A stretch of 11,650 bases of DNA, taken from Hyphomicrobiales bacterium (GTDB lineage: Bacteria; Pseudomonadota; Alphaproteobacteria; Micropepsales; Micropepsaceae). Position 1 is the first letter of the stretch. Each line of letters starts with the position of its first letter. Both the position numbers and the translations under genes were made by a program. Location of the stretch: the NCBI GenBank assembly GCA_017849395.1, contig JAFIHO010000363.1, forward strand, positions 1 to 11,650, read 5' to 3'. Below the pieces are notes generated by a model, which did not search any database, was not told the DNA's origin, and saw only the letters and a program-made list of their open reading frames with translations. Below are positions 1 to 6,607 of this stretch, one piece after another.

Positions 1-1582
1 GCGCCTGGCCACGGCGGTGTCCTTGGCGCTCAAGCTGAAGCGCCCGCTGCGCTGGATCGAGGACCGGCGCGAAGCCCTGACGGGCAACGCCAATTGCCGC
101 GAGCATTATTACGAGATCGCCGGTTACGCTGCGAAGGACGGCACGCTGCTCGCGGTGGATTGCGATGCCATCGTCGATTCCGGCGCCTACTCGGCCTATC
201 CATTCTCCGCCTGTCTGGAAGCGGCGCAGGTAGCGTCTATCCTGCCCGGCCCCTACAAGATGGCGGGCTATCGCTGCCACACCCGCTCCATCGCATCCAA
301 CAAGCCGCCGATCCTGCCCTATCGCGGCGTGGCGCGGGCGGGCACCTGCTTCGCTATCGAAATCATCATGGGCGCGCTGGCGCACGAACTGGGCATGGAG
401 CCCAGCGAGATGCGCCGCCGCAACCTGGCGACGCCGGAGGAGATGCCTTTCGTCAACATCACCAACAAAATCTTCGACAGCGGCGATTATCCGGAATGCC
501 TCAGACGCGCCGAGGCGCTGATCGACCTTCCCGCCATCCGGGCGCGGCAACAGAAGCCGGAGAAGGATGGCCGCCGCATCGGCGTCGGTTTCGCCATCTT
601 CTGTGAGCAGGCGGCGCATGGCACCTCTGTCTATTCCGGCTGGGGTATCCCCATGGTCCCGGGCCTGGAACAGGCCACGGCGCGGTTGACGCCTGACGGC
701 GGTCTTGAGTTGCGCGTCGGTGTGCAGAGCCACGGGCAGAGCCTGGAAACCACGCTGGCGCAGATCGCCAACCAGATGATCGGCATCGCGCCTTCCGCCG
801 TGAAGGTGGTGCATGGCGACACGGCGCTGACACCCTATTCCACAGGCACCTGGGGTTCGCGCTGCATCGTGATGGCAGGCGGCGCAGTGGCGTCGGCCTG
901 CGAAATCCTCGGAACACGTATCCGCACCATCGCCGCGCATCTGTTGCAAACTTCGCCCGACATGATCACGCTGGCTGACGGCTTCGCGCGCGGACCAGCA
1001 GGACAGGTGAGTCTGAAACAGATCGGTGAGGTCTGGTATCTGCGCCCGCAGGATTTGCCTGCGAATGTGAATCCCGGCGGGCTGGAAGTGACGCAAGGCT
1101 ATCGCACCGTTCGCGACACCGGAACCTTCTCCTATGCCTGTCATGCCGCGCTGGTCGCGGTGGATATAAATCTGGGCGATGTAGAGATTCTCGACTATCG
1201 CATCGTCGAGGATGGTGGCGTTCTGATCAATCCGATGGTGGTGGATGGTCAGGTCTGTGGCGGTACGGCCCAAGGCATCGGCACGGCGCTATATGAAGAA
1301 ATGGCATTCGACGCGAACGGCCAGCCATTGGCATCAACCTTGGCCGATTATCATCTGCCCGGCGCCGCGGAGATTCCCGCGCTGGTGATCGACCATATGG
1401 AAACCCCGTCTCCGATCAGCTTCTTCGGCCAGAAGGGCATTGGCGAAAGCGGCGCCATCGGCCCGCCCGCCGCCATCGCTAATGCGGTGAATGATGCGAT
1501 CAGGCCGCTGGGTGCGGAAATCGGTGAGCTGCCCATCACGCCGGAGCGGCTGTTGTCGGTGCTGGCAAAGGCTGCGCGATGA
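1..1582 (+). CDS. Molybdenum hydroxylase large subunit (xanthine dehydrogenase/CoxL-like, Mo-cofactor binding), 5' partial
   Basis: The reading frame is open from the first base (codons begin at position 2: RLATAVSLALK), so the N-terminal part lies upstream. About 526 residues are visible; family members usually have about 750-800. Family role: the molybdopterin-cytosine dinucleotide subunit that hydroxylates a substrate with water, passing electrons to [2Fe-2S] and FAD subunits in the cytoplasm. Visible motifs: the substrate loop PYRGVAR at 317-337, followed by the ELGMEPSEMRRRNL helix; the Q-rich cofactor stretch GVQSHGQSLETT near 719-754; and the C-terminal GQKGIGESG, whose Glu (codon 1445-1447) is the expected catalytic base. 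The loop is not the AYxCSFR of true form I CO dehydrogenase, so the substrate is probably not CO. The stop overlaps the next start (ATGA), giving an L-M-S gene order. The family is certain; the substrate is unknown. Confidence 0.93.
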   Translation, partial: RLATAVSLALKLKRPLRWIEDRREALTGNANCREHYYEIAGYAAKDGTLLAVDCDAIVDSGAYSAYPFSACLEAAQVASILPGPYKMAGYRCHTRSIASNKPPILPYRGVARAGTCFAIEIIMGALAHELGMEPSEMRRRNLATPEEMPFVNITNKIFDSGDYPECLRRAEALIDLPAIRARQQKPEKDGRRIGVGFAIFCEQAAHGTSVYSGWGIPMVPGLEQATARLTPDGGLELRVGVQSHGQSLETTLAQIANQMIGIAPSAVKVVHGDTALTPYSTGTWGSRCIVMAGGAVASACEILGTRIRTIAAHLLQTSPDMITLADGFARGPAGQVSLKQIGEVWYLRPQDLPANVNPGGLEVTQGYRTVRDTGTFSYACHAALVAVDINLGDVEILDYRIVEDGGVLINPMVVDGQVCGGTAQGIGTALYEEMAFDANGQPLASTLADYHLPGAAEIPALVIDHMETPSPISFFGQKGIGESGAIGPPAAIANAVNDAIRPLGAEIGELPITPERLLSVLAKAAR

Positions 1583-2379
1583 AAGCGGCTTCGCTGTCTT
1601 ACGCCGCAGCGGCCAGCGCAACGGATGCCGTGCGCATGCTTTCATCGCCTGAAGCGAAAGTGATCGCGGGCGGGCAGTCGCTGGGGCCGATTCTGAATTT
1701 GCGGCTCGCGCGGCCCAGTGGACTGGTGGATGTGTCGCGCGCCGCCGACCTGCGCGCTGTGACGGAAACACCGGATGCGGTCCATTACGGCGCAGCCGTT
1801 ACCCATGCCGAGATGGAGGATGGTGTTGTGCCCGATGCCACGCCAGGATGGATGCAGACGGTGGCGCGGCGCATCGCCTATCGCGCGGTTCGCAACCGCG
1901 GCACCATCGGCGGCAGCCTTGCTCACGCCGATCCCGCCGCCGATTGGGTCAATGCGCTGACGGCGCTGGACGCGTCGGTGGTGCTGACGCGATCAGACGC
2001 CGAACGCACCGTCAAGCTGGAACAATTCTTCACCGGACCATTCGCGACGGTGCTCGCGGCGGACGAAATTATCGCCCGCGTGATCGTGCCGCGCCGGACT
2101 CTGCAGGCGCGCTGGGCCTATTGGAAATTCTGCCGCAAGACCGGCGAGTTCGCCAAGGCCAGCGCTGCTGTTCTGCTCGATCCGGCGCGCAACCAGACGC
2201 GTATTCTGCTGGGCGCAATCGAGCGCCCGCCTGTTTTGCTGCCGGATGCCGAAGCGATCATGACGGGCAGCATCACGCCCGCGCGGGCCGTGGCGTGTGC
2301 CGCGCCCGAACTGGATGCCGCATCGGCGGCGATGCACGCGGCGGCGTTGACACGCGCGTTGGCGATGGTGGCCGCATGA
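1579..2379 (+). CDS. Molybdenum hydroxylase FAD-binding medium subunit (CoxM/CutM-like)
   Basis: This 266-residue protein fits the usual 260-290 residues of the FAD subunit of xanthine dehydrogenase/CO dehydrogenase-like enzymes. It takes electrons from the [2Fe-2S] subunit onto FAD and passes them to an acceptor. Both FAD motifs of this family are present: AGGQSLGPILN at residues 29-40 and TIGGSLAHADPAAD at 109-122. The C-terminal half (about 175-260) is the CO_deh_flav_C-type region with YWKFCRKTGEFAKASAA. The start at 1579 overlaps the stop of the large subunit (ATGA) and has AAAGG seven bases upstream (1567-1571). Its own stop overlaps the next start, again as ATGA, so the three genes are almost certainly co-translated as one complex. 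Nothing is truncated. Confidence 0.95.
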   Translation: MKAASLSYAAAASATDAVRMLSSPEAKVIAGGQSLGPILNLRLARPSGLVDVSRAADLRAVTETPDAVHYGAAVTHAEMEDGVVPDATPGWMQTVARRIAYRAVRNRGTIGGSLAHADPAADWVNALTALDASVVLTRSDAERTVKLEQFFTGPFATVLAADEIIARVIVPRRTLQARWAYWKFCRKTGEFAKASAAVLLDPARNQTRILLGAIERPPVLLPDAEAIMTGSITPARAVACAAPELDAASAAMHAAALTRALAMVAA

Positions 2380-3521
2380 CGCGCATCCATCTTCGTATCA
2401 ATGGCCGCGAACAAAGCGGGGACGCCGAACCGCGCACCCATCTCGCCGATTTCCTGCGCGAGGAAATGAATCTCACCGGCACCCATCTGGGGTGTGAGCA
2501 TGGTGTGTGCGGCGCCTGTACGATCCTTATCGATGGCCGCCCGGCGCGCAGCTGCATCACCATGACCGCCGCCTGCCAGGATGCCGATATTCGCACCATC
2601 GAAGGCTATCTGGACGATCCGGTGATGGCGGCGTTGCGCGCGTCCTTCAAGAAGCACCATGCCCTGCAATGCGGCTTCTGCACGCCGGGCATGCTGGCCA
2701 CCGCTTTCGATATCGTAACCCGCCTGCCGGACGCGGACGAAGCGCGCATCCGGGAAGAACTGGCGGGCAATCTGTGCCGTTGCACCGGCTATGCGGGCAT
2801 TGTCGCAGCGATAAAGGCAGTGCTGTCCGAAGGAGTGCCGGCGCCCGCCATCCGTCCGATAAAGCGCGTTGCGCTTGCCGCTTCGGCCGAAGCATCGCCT
2901 GCCATCGCGACATCATCGGCGCCCCCCACGGGTGCGGTCGAGCCGACGGCCAGTCTGGAAGGCGGCGTCACCCTCAGCCGCAACGTCGCAATCGCCGTGA
3001 GTGCGGACCATCTGTGGCGCGAACTGAAGGATATCCAACGCGTCGCCGCCGCGCTGCCCGGTGCCGCTATCGATACAGTGACACCAGACGGCCACGTCAA
3101 AGGCAGTTTCACGGTCGCCATCGGTCCGATGCGCGCCAGCTTCGGCGGCAACGCCCATGTTATATATGACGATGCAAGCCGTAGCGGTCTGGTTCGCGGC
3201 AGCGGCGGCGACCGTCTCAGCCGTTCCATGGCGGCAGGCGAGGTGCGGTTCGCAGTCACGCCCGCTGGCGCGGGTCACGCGATGCTCGCAGCGGAAATCG
3301 TCTATCGCCTCAGTGGCCCGTTGGCCCAGTTCGGGCGCGGCGCAGTAGTGGCCGATATCGTGGACAGGCTGCTGCAGCAATTCACGGCGAACATCGCGAC
3401 CCTCGCGCAGGGCGGCGCGGTGTCGGAAAAGCCGCAGGGCGGTTTCGGTTTGTTCGCCGCCGCGATCCTGTCGATGCTGCGCCGCCTGCTACGCCGCGGC
3501 CAGCGGCGGGATCAGCGGTGA
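2376..3521 (+). CDS. [2Fe-2S] small subunit (CoxS-like) fused to a CoxG-like SRPBCC domain with membrane-tail sequence
   Basis: This protein of 381 residues is much longer than a normal CoxS of about 160. Residues 1-152 are a complete small subunit: a ferredoxin-type cluster in GCEHGVCGACTI (Cys40, 45, 48) plus Cys60, and an all-helical second cluster with Cys99, Cys102, Cys134 and Cys136 (CGFC and LCRC). Residues 153-195 are an Ala/Pro-rich linker. Residues 196-345 resemble CoxG (SRPBCC fold): VSADHLWRELKDIQRVAAALPG, then GSFTVAIGP and AEIVYRLSGPLAQFGRG. The tail has a short hydrophobic segment (357-368) followed by Arg-rich residues, like the C-terminal anchor known in CoxG, which recruits CO dehydrogenase to the membrane. 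I chose 2376 because it overlaps the CoxM-like stop and begins at the MTRIHLRING ferredoxin strand; the frame stays open upstream only as a shadow. Its 3' end overlaps the opposing gene by 33 bases. Confidence 0.92.
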   Translation: MTRIHLRINGREQSGDAEPRTHLADFLREEMNLTGTHLGCEHGVCGACTILIDGRPARSCITMTAACQDADIRTIEGYLDDPVMAALRASFKKHHALQCGFCTPGMLATAFDIVTRLPDADEARIREELAGNLCRCTGYAGIVAAIKAVLSEGVPAPAIRPIKRVALAASAEASPAIATSSAPPTGAVEPTASLEGGVTLSRNVAIAVSADHLWRELKDIQRVAAALPGAAIDTVTPDGHVKGSFTVAIGPMRASFGGNAHVIYDDASRSGLVRGSGGDRLSRSMAAGEVRFAVTPAGAGHAMLAAEIVYRLSGPLAQFGRGAVVADIVDRLLQQFTANIATLAQGGAVSEKPQGGFGLFAAAILSMLRRLLRRGQRRDQR

Positions 3522-4751
3522 ATTGCTGTCATGCCGCACACCGCCGCGCAGGCAGAAATCCGGCCGAATGAGCTTGTCCGCCATCATTTCCGCACCGCTA
3601 TTGTCGGTGAGGCGGAAGCGGCCATTCAGCACCTCGAACACACTGACATCCGCCTCCCGTCCCACCGCAAGCGATCCCAGCGAGTCGCTGCGGTCCAGCA
3701 TGGTCGCGGGATTGGCGGTCACCAGGGGGATGATGTCCTCCAGTTTCATGCCCATCGCCAGCAGTTCGGACATCGCGATGGCCAGGCTGAAGGGAGCGAC
3801 ACCGAAGAAAGGATTGTCCTCGCGCTTGCTGGTATCCTTGTCCTTCGGCGGGGCCTTCACATTGTATCCATGCAGGTCCGCGCCAAGGGTGAAAGGCATG
3901 ATGCCTGCGTCCAGCACGCGCTTCGCCATATCAAAGCTGAAATGCGAACCGTGACCTATATCCACCGTCACGCCGCGCGCCAGCGCCTCATACACGACCG
4001 GATGTACTTCGCCCGTACTTGAAATGAAGCCGCCCGGATGACGCGTAAAGGGATGCGCCAGCACATCGCCCTTTTCCATCAGCGGCACCAGCTCGCGCAC
4101 CAGCTCATCGGCATCGGGCACCGCGCCATCCTTGGTTGGCCACAATTGGCCAAGATGGATATAGAGCGGCAGTCCGGCCTGGCGCGAAATCTCCTTGCCC
4201 ATGCGGATGACTTCCAGGCCCCAGCGCGATTGGCCGCCGATCTCGGCATGGGCCTTGATGCCGCGCACCAGATCGGGATTTGCCCTGGCAACCCGCACCG
4301 TGTGATCGACATTGACGCCATTCGGTCCATAAAGCTCCGGGTAGTAATGGCCCTCCAGCCCGCCCACGAGGTAGCAGGAGATGAAGCACAGAACCCGCGA
4401 GTGCGACGCCTCCGACACATAGTGCCGGAAACCGCCCAGGGTCATGCAGCTTGGTCCGCCCTGATCGACCAAAGTGGTGACGCCCGATTGCACGCCCACC
4501 ATGTCCGCGTTCAGGCCAAAGCGGCCTGTCACATGCTCATAGACATGGGCGTGGGTGTCGATCAGCCCGGCTGTAACGGTTTTGCCGCTCACATCAATGC
4601 GCTCGTGCGTTTCCGCCCGCGACAGGTCCGGCTCCATGGCGGCGATCCGGCCATTCTTGATGCCCACATCGCGGCGGCCATTCACGCCGCTCGCCGGGTC
4701 GATCACCGTGCCGCCCGTCAGCACCAGGTCAAAAATCTGTGGCTCCGGCAT
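3489..4751 (-). CDS. Amidohydrolase/deacetylase family metallohydrolase (cog3964, EF_0837/Atu3266-like)
   Basis: A 420-residue cytoplasmic TIM-barrel metal hydrolase of the amidohydrolase superfamily. The N-terminal strand FDLVLTGGTVIDPASG and the C-terminal LAVGREADVSVFEV form the typical beta-sandwich. Metal-site candidates: DTHAH (His67, His69), Lys167 in GIKAHAE (the usual carboxylated lysine position), His199 in YIHLG, His233 in LAHPF, and Asp292 in GADLHG. DIGHGSHFSF (264-273) is typical of cog3964 members, some of which hydrolyse acetylated hydroxy acids such as acetyl-(R)-mandelate in vitro; natural substrates of the family are mostly unknown. I chose the ATG at 4751 (MPEPQIFDL, with GCGGAA just upstream) over a TTG at 4829 whose extra 26 residues do not fit the family. 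It is divergent from the amidase and overlaps the 3' end of the hydroxylase operon. Dihydroorotase- or D-aminoacylase-like activity is an alternative. Confidence 0.9.
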   Translation of the reverse strand: MPEPQIFDLVLTGGTVIDPASGVNGRRDVGIKNGRIAAMEPDLSRAETHERIDVSGKTVTAGLIDTHAHVYEHVTGRFGLNADMVGVQSGVTTLVDQGGPSCMTLGGFRHYVSEASHSRVLCFISCYLVGGLEGHYYPELYGPNGVNVDHTVRVARANPDLVRGIKAHAEIGGQSRWGLEVIRMGKEISRQAGLPLYIHLGQLWPTKDGAVPDADELVRELVPLMEKGDVLAHPFTRHPGGFISSTGEVHPVVYEALARGVTVDIGHGSHFSFDMAKRVLDAGIMPFTLGADLHGYNVKAPPKDKDTSKREDNPFFGVAPFSLAIAMSELLAMGMKLEDIIPLVTANPATMLDRSDSLGSLAVGREADVSVFEVLNGRFRLTDNSGAEMMADKLIRPDFCLRGGVRHDSNSPLIPPLAAA

Positions 4752-4753
4752 CG

Positions 4754-4828
4754 TTCCGCTGCATCGAAATTGCCACGGCAGGTTAGCAATTTTCCGCTCC
4801 ACGCCGCTTGTCCAGGATTTCCGCTGCA
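4754..4828. repeat. Repeated TTCCGCT elements in the divergent promoter
   Basis: TTCCGCTGCA occurs at 4754-4763 and again at 4819-4828. A shorter TTCCGCT copy lies between them at 4792-4798. All three are in the same orientation, and they are spread over most of the divergent intergenic region. They could be binding sites for a regulator of both genes, or chance repeats in GC-rich DNA. Confidence 0.3.
4767..4792. repeat. Inverted repeat AAATTGC-N12-GCAATTT in the divergent promoter
   Basis: Perfect 7-base arms at 4767-4773 and 4786-4792 are separated by 12 bases, centred about 28 bases upstream of the amidohydrolase start. The dyad spacing suits a dimeric repressor or activator. No regulator gene lies in the window, so the function is inferred from position only. 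Confidence 0.4.
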
Positions 4829-4891
4829 ATTGGGCGAAACGGTGCAGAAAAATAACTTAAGCAGGGCGGCTGGCCGTGCAAATCTGGCGGC

Positions 4892-6091
4892 ATGACCCTG
4901 TCTCTCACCGAACGCGCCGACCAAAGCGGCGCCTTTGTCGCTCACGCCCAGTATGGCGGGCTGGAATTGTCGGCCACCAATCGCGGTCCGCTGGCCGGGC
5001 TGACCTGCGCGGTAAAGGATTTCTTCGACATCAGCGGTATCCCTACTGGCGCCGGCAGTCCTGACTGGCTCGTCAGTCATCCCGTTCCCCAGTCTGACAG
5101 TGTCGCCCTTACGCGCATTCTCGCAGCGGGCGCGACCATCATCGGCAAGACCGTGACCGACGAGATGGCCTGGAGCCTGCTTGGCGACAATCATCACTAT
5201 GGCGCGCCGTTGAATCCCAAAGCGCCCGACCGACTCACCGGCGGATCATCAGCGGGTTCGGCCTCGGCGGTGGCGAACGGGCTGGCCGATATCGCTCTGG
5301 GCACCGACACGGGCGGCTCGGTGCGCGGTCCCGCCAGTTTCTGCGGCTTGTGGGGGATGCGGCCCAGCCATGGCCGCATCCCACTGGATGGCGTGGTGCC
5401 GCTCGCGCCCAGTTTCGATGTGGTGGGCTGGTTCGCCGCGAAGCTCGAGCATTTCTGTGCTACGGGTCCTGTTCTCCTGGACAGGCCCAGGCCTGGCCCT
5501 GCCTTGTCGCGACTGCTGATCGCGCGCGATCTTTTCGCCGCCGCGGATCCCGCCGTCAGGGCCAGCTTGGAGCCCGCGCTGAAACAGGTGGTCGAAAAAT
5601 CGGGCGCGACGGCCGTTGAAATCACGCTGGGTCCGCTCGACGACTGGCGCAAAGTCTTCAGCACTCTGCAATCAGCGGAAATCTGGGCTGTGCATGGCGA
5701 ATGGGTGACACGGACAAAACCCAATTTCGGTCCCGGCGTGCGGGAGCGTTTCGCCGCCGCGTCGGCGATCACGCCAGAAGACGCCGCGAAAGCCGAGACA
5801 CAGCGGAAGGATATCCGGGCACGGCTTGATGACCTTATGGGTGGCGATGCCGTGTTGCTCGCGCCGACCATGCCATGCCCCGCGCCGCTGCGCGCCGCCA
5901 GCTCAGAGGAGCGTGATGCTTTCCGCGCCAGGGCGCTTAACGGCCTTTGTCCTGCGGGGCTTGCCGGCCTGCCGCAGATATCCATGCCGCTGGGCGAAGC
6001 CGATGGTGCGCCGGTGGGACTTTCTCTGATCGGGCCGCGCGGCACGGACGAAAAGCTGCTCGACCTGGTGCGCCGGTTGAAACTGCGCTGA
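4892..6091 (+). CDS. Amidase-signature family hydrolase, AMI1-like
   Basis: A 399-residue cytoplasmic amide hydrolase with the Ser-cisSer-Lys triad: Lys42 in AVKDFFD, Ser119 in TGGSSAGSASA and the nucleophile Ser143 in GTDTGGSVRGP. The Ser119-Ser143 spacing of 24 matches fatty acid amide hydrolase. The segments ATIIGKTVTDEMAW, HYGAPLNP, RPSHGRIPLDG and SFDVVGWFA follow plant AMI1 (indole-3-acetamide hydrolase) and its bacterial relatives closely, as does the short length (AMI1 is about 425 residues). The N-terminal SGAFV segment also matches that group and supports this start, even though the ribosome site is weak. It is followed 11 bases later by a DUF3225/AtzH-like gene. The physiological amide is unknown. 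Indole-3-acetamide is possible, but the neighbours suggest a pathway intermediate. Confidence 0.92.
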   Translation: MTLSLTERADQSGAFVAHAQYGGLELSATNRGPLAGLTCAVKDFFDISGIPTGAGSPDWLVSHPVPQSDSVALTRILAAGATIIGKTVTDEMAWSLLGDNHHYGAPLNPKAPDRLTGGSSAGSASAVANGLADIALGTDTGGSVRGPASFCGLWGMRPSHGRIPLDGVVPLAPSFDVVGWFAAKLEHFCATGPVLLDRPRPGPALSRLLIARDLFAAADPAVRASLEPALKQVVEKSGATAVEITLGPLDDWRKVFSTLQSAEIWAVHGEWVTRTKPNFGPGVRERFAAASAITPEDAAKAETQRKDIRARLDDLMGGDAVLLAPTMPCPAPLRAASSEERDAFRARALNGLCPAGLAGLPQISMPLGEADGAPVGLSLIGPRGTDEKLLDLVRRLKLR

Positions 6092-6102
6092 AGGAGTGCC
6101 CC

Positions 6103-6483
6103 ATGGAAATAGACAATCCCGCCGTCATCCAGGAGGTTCGCGCCTGTTTCGACCGCTATGAGAAGGCGCTGATGGCGGATGATATTCCCGCCATGGATGC
6201 TCTGTTCCATGATTCCCCCACGACGGTCCGTTACGGCGTGGGCGAGGTGCTGTACGGCATGGAGGAGATCCGTGCCTTCCGAAAGGGTCGTGGTGGCTCT
6301 CCGCAACGGATTCTCACCCGCGTCACCATCAACAGCTATGGCCGCGACCTGGCGGTGGCCAATGCCGAGTTCCGCCGTGAGGGGGCGGAGCGGCGCGGAC
6401 GCCAGAGCCAGACCTGGGTTCGCTTTCCCGACGGGTGGAAAGTGGTATCGGCGCATGTCTCGCTGGAGGGCGTGACCTCCTGA
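6103..6483 (+). CDS. AtzH/HpxZ-like small protein (DUF3225, SnoaL/NTF2-like fold)
   Basis: A 126-residue protein beginning MEIDNPAVIQEVRACFDRYEKALMADD, with the DUF3225 pattern LFHDSPTTVRYGVGE near residues 34-48, GMEEIRAFRKGR (52-63) and a C-terminal QTWVRFPDGWKVVSAHVS (102-119). The fold is predicted to be a cone-like alpha+beta dimer. Known relatives are AtzH of the cyanuric acid pathway (a decarboxylating amidohydrolase acting on 1,3-dicarboxyurea) and HpxZ of oxalurate use; both sit beside amidase-signature genes, as this one does. A strong AAGGAG at 6091-6096, six bases before the ATG and touching the amidase stop, shows operon coupling. No AtzG/HpxX-like small partner (DUF4089) was found between them. 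The exact reaction is unknown; assignment to the family is firm. Confidence 0.85.
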   Translation: MEIDNPAVIQEVRACFDRYEKALMADDIPAMDALFHDSPTTVRYGVGEVLYGMEEIRAFRKGRGGSPQRILTRVTINSYGRDLAVANAEFRREGAERRGRQSQTWVRFPDGWKVVSAHVSLEGVTS

Positions 6484-6607
6484 CATGCGTTCCCCTGCCG
6501 CCAACCGGCGTTTGCAAGGATAAAACCCTACTCTTCTTTTGCTCTTTACTGTCTCCCCGTCCGTGACGCTTTGCTCTAAGCTTCCCGAAAAATATACGGG
6601 AGGCCTT
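6484..6607. promoter_or_regulatory. Intergenic leader upstream of the enolase-like gene
   Basis: This 124-base gap holds a pyrimidine-rich stretch (6528-6560) and an A/T-rich patch just before the start codon. I could not find a convincing -35/-10 pair. A small hairpin, TCCCG (6583-6587) with CGGGA (6597-6601), overlaps the GGGAGG ribosome site (6598-6603) of the next gene and might reduce its translation. A promoter here is plausible, since composition and gap size differ from the tight spacing on either side. Confidence 0.35.

Larger units (their letters stand above)
4752..4891. promoter_or_regulatory. Divergent promoter region between amidohydrolase and amidase genes
   Basis: This 140-base gap separates two genes transcribed away from each other, so it should hold both promoters. 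A weak candidate for the amidase is TTGGGC (4830-4835) and TAACTT (4853-4858), spaced by 17 bases; it matches the consensus poorly and is tentative. The segment 4845-4860 is unusually A/T-rich for this window. The Shine-Dalgarno of the amidase is weak (GGCGG very close to the ATG at 4892). Repeated elements inside the gap are listed separately and could be operator sites. Confidence 0.5.

Noticed and set aside
1848..2375. Long in-frame upstream extension of the CoxS-CoxG gene
   Set aside because: It lies wholly over the FAD subunit in another frame, reads as Arg/His-rich shadow sequence and lacks any family match; the ATGA overlap at 2376 is the natural start.
1..3521. True carbon monoxide dehydrogenase (coxL-coxM-coxS)
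   Set aside because: The AYxCSFR active-site loop required for CO oxidation is absent; the loop reads PYRGVAR.
4038..4895. Plus-strand open frame (285 codons) antisense to the amidohydrolase
   Set aside because: The minus strand encodes an intact metallohydrolase with HxH and other ligands; the opposite frame is His/Ala-rich shadow.
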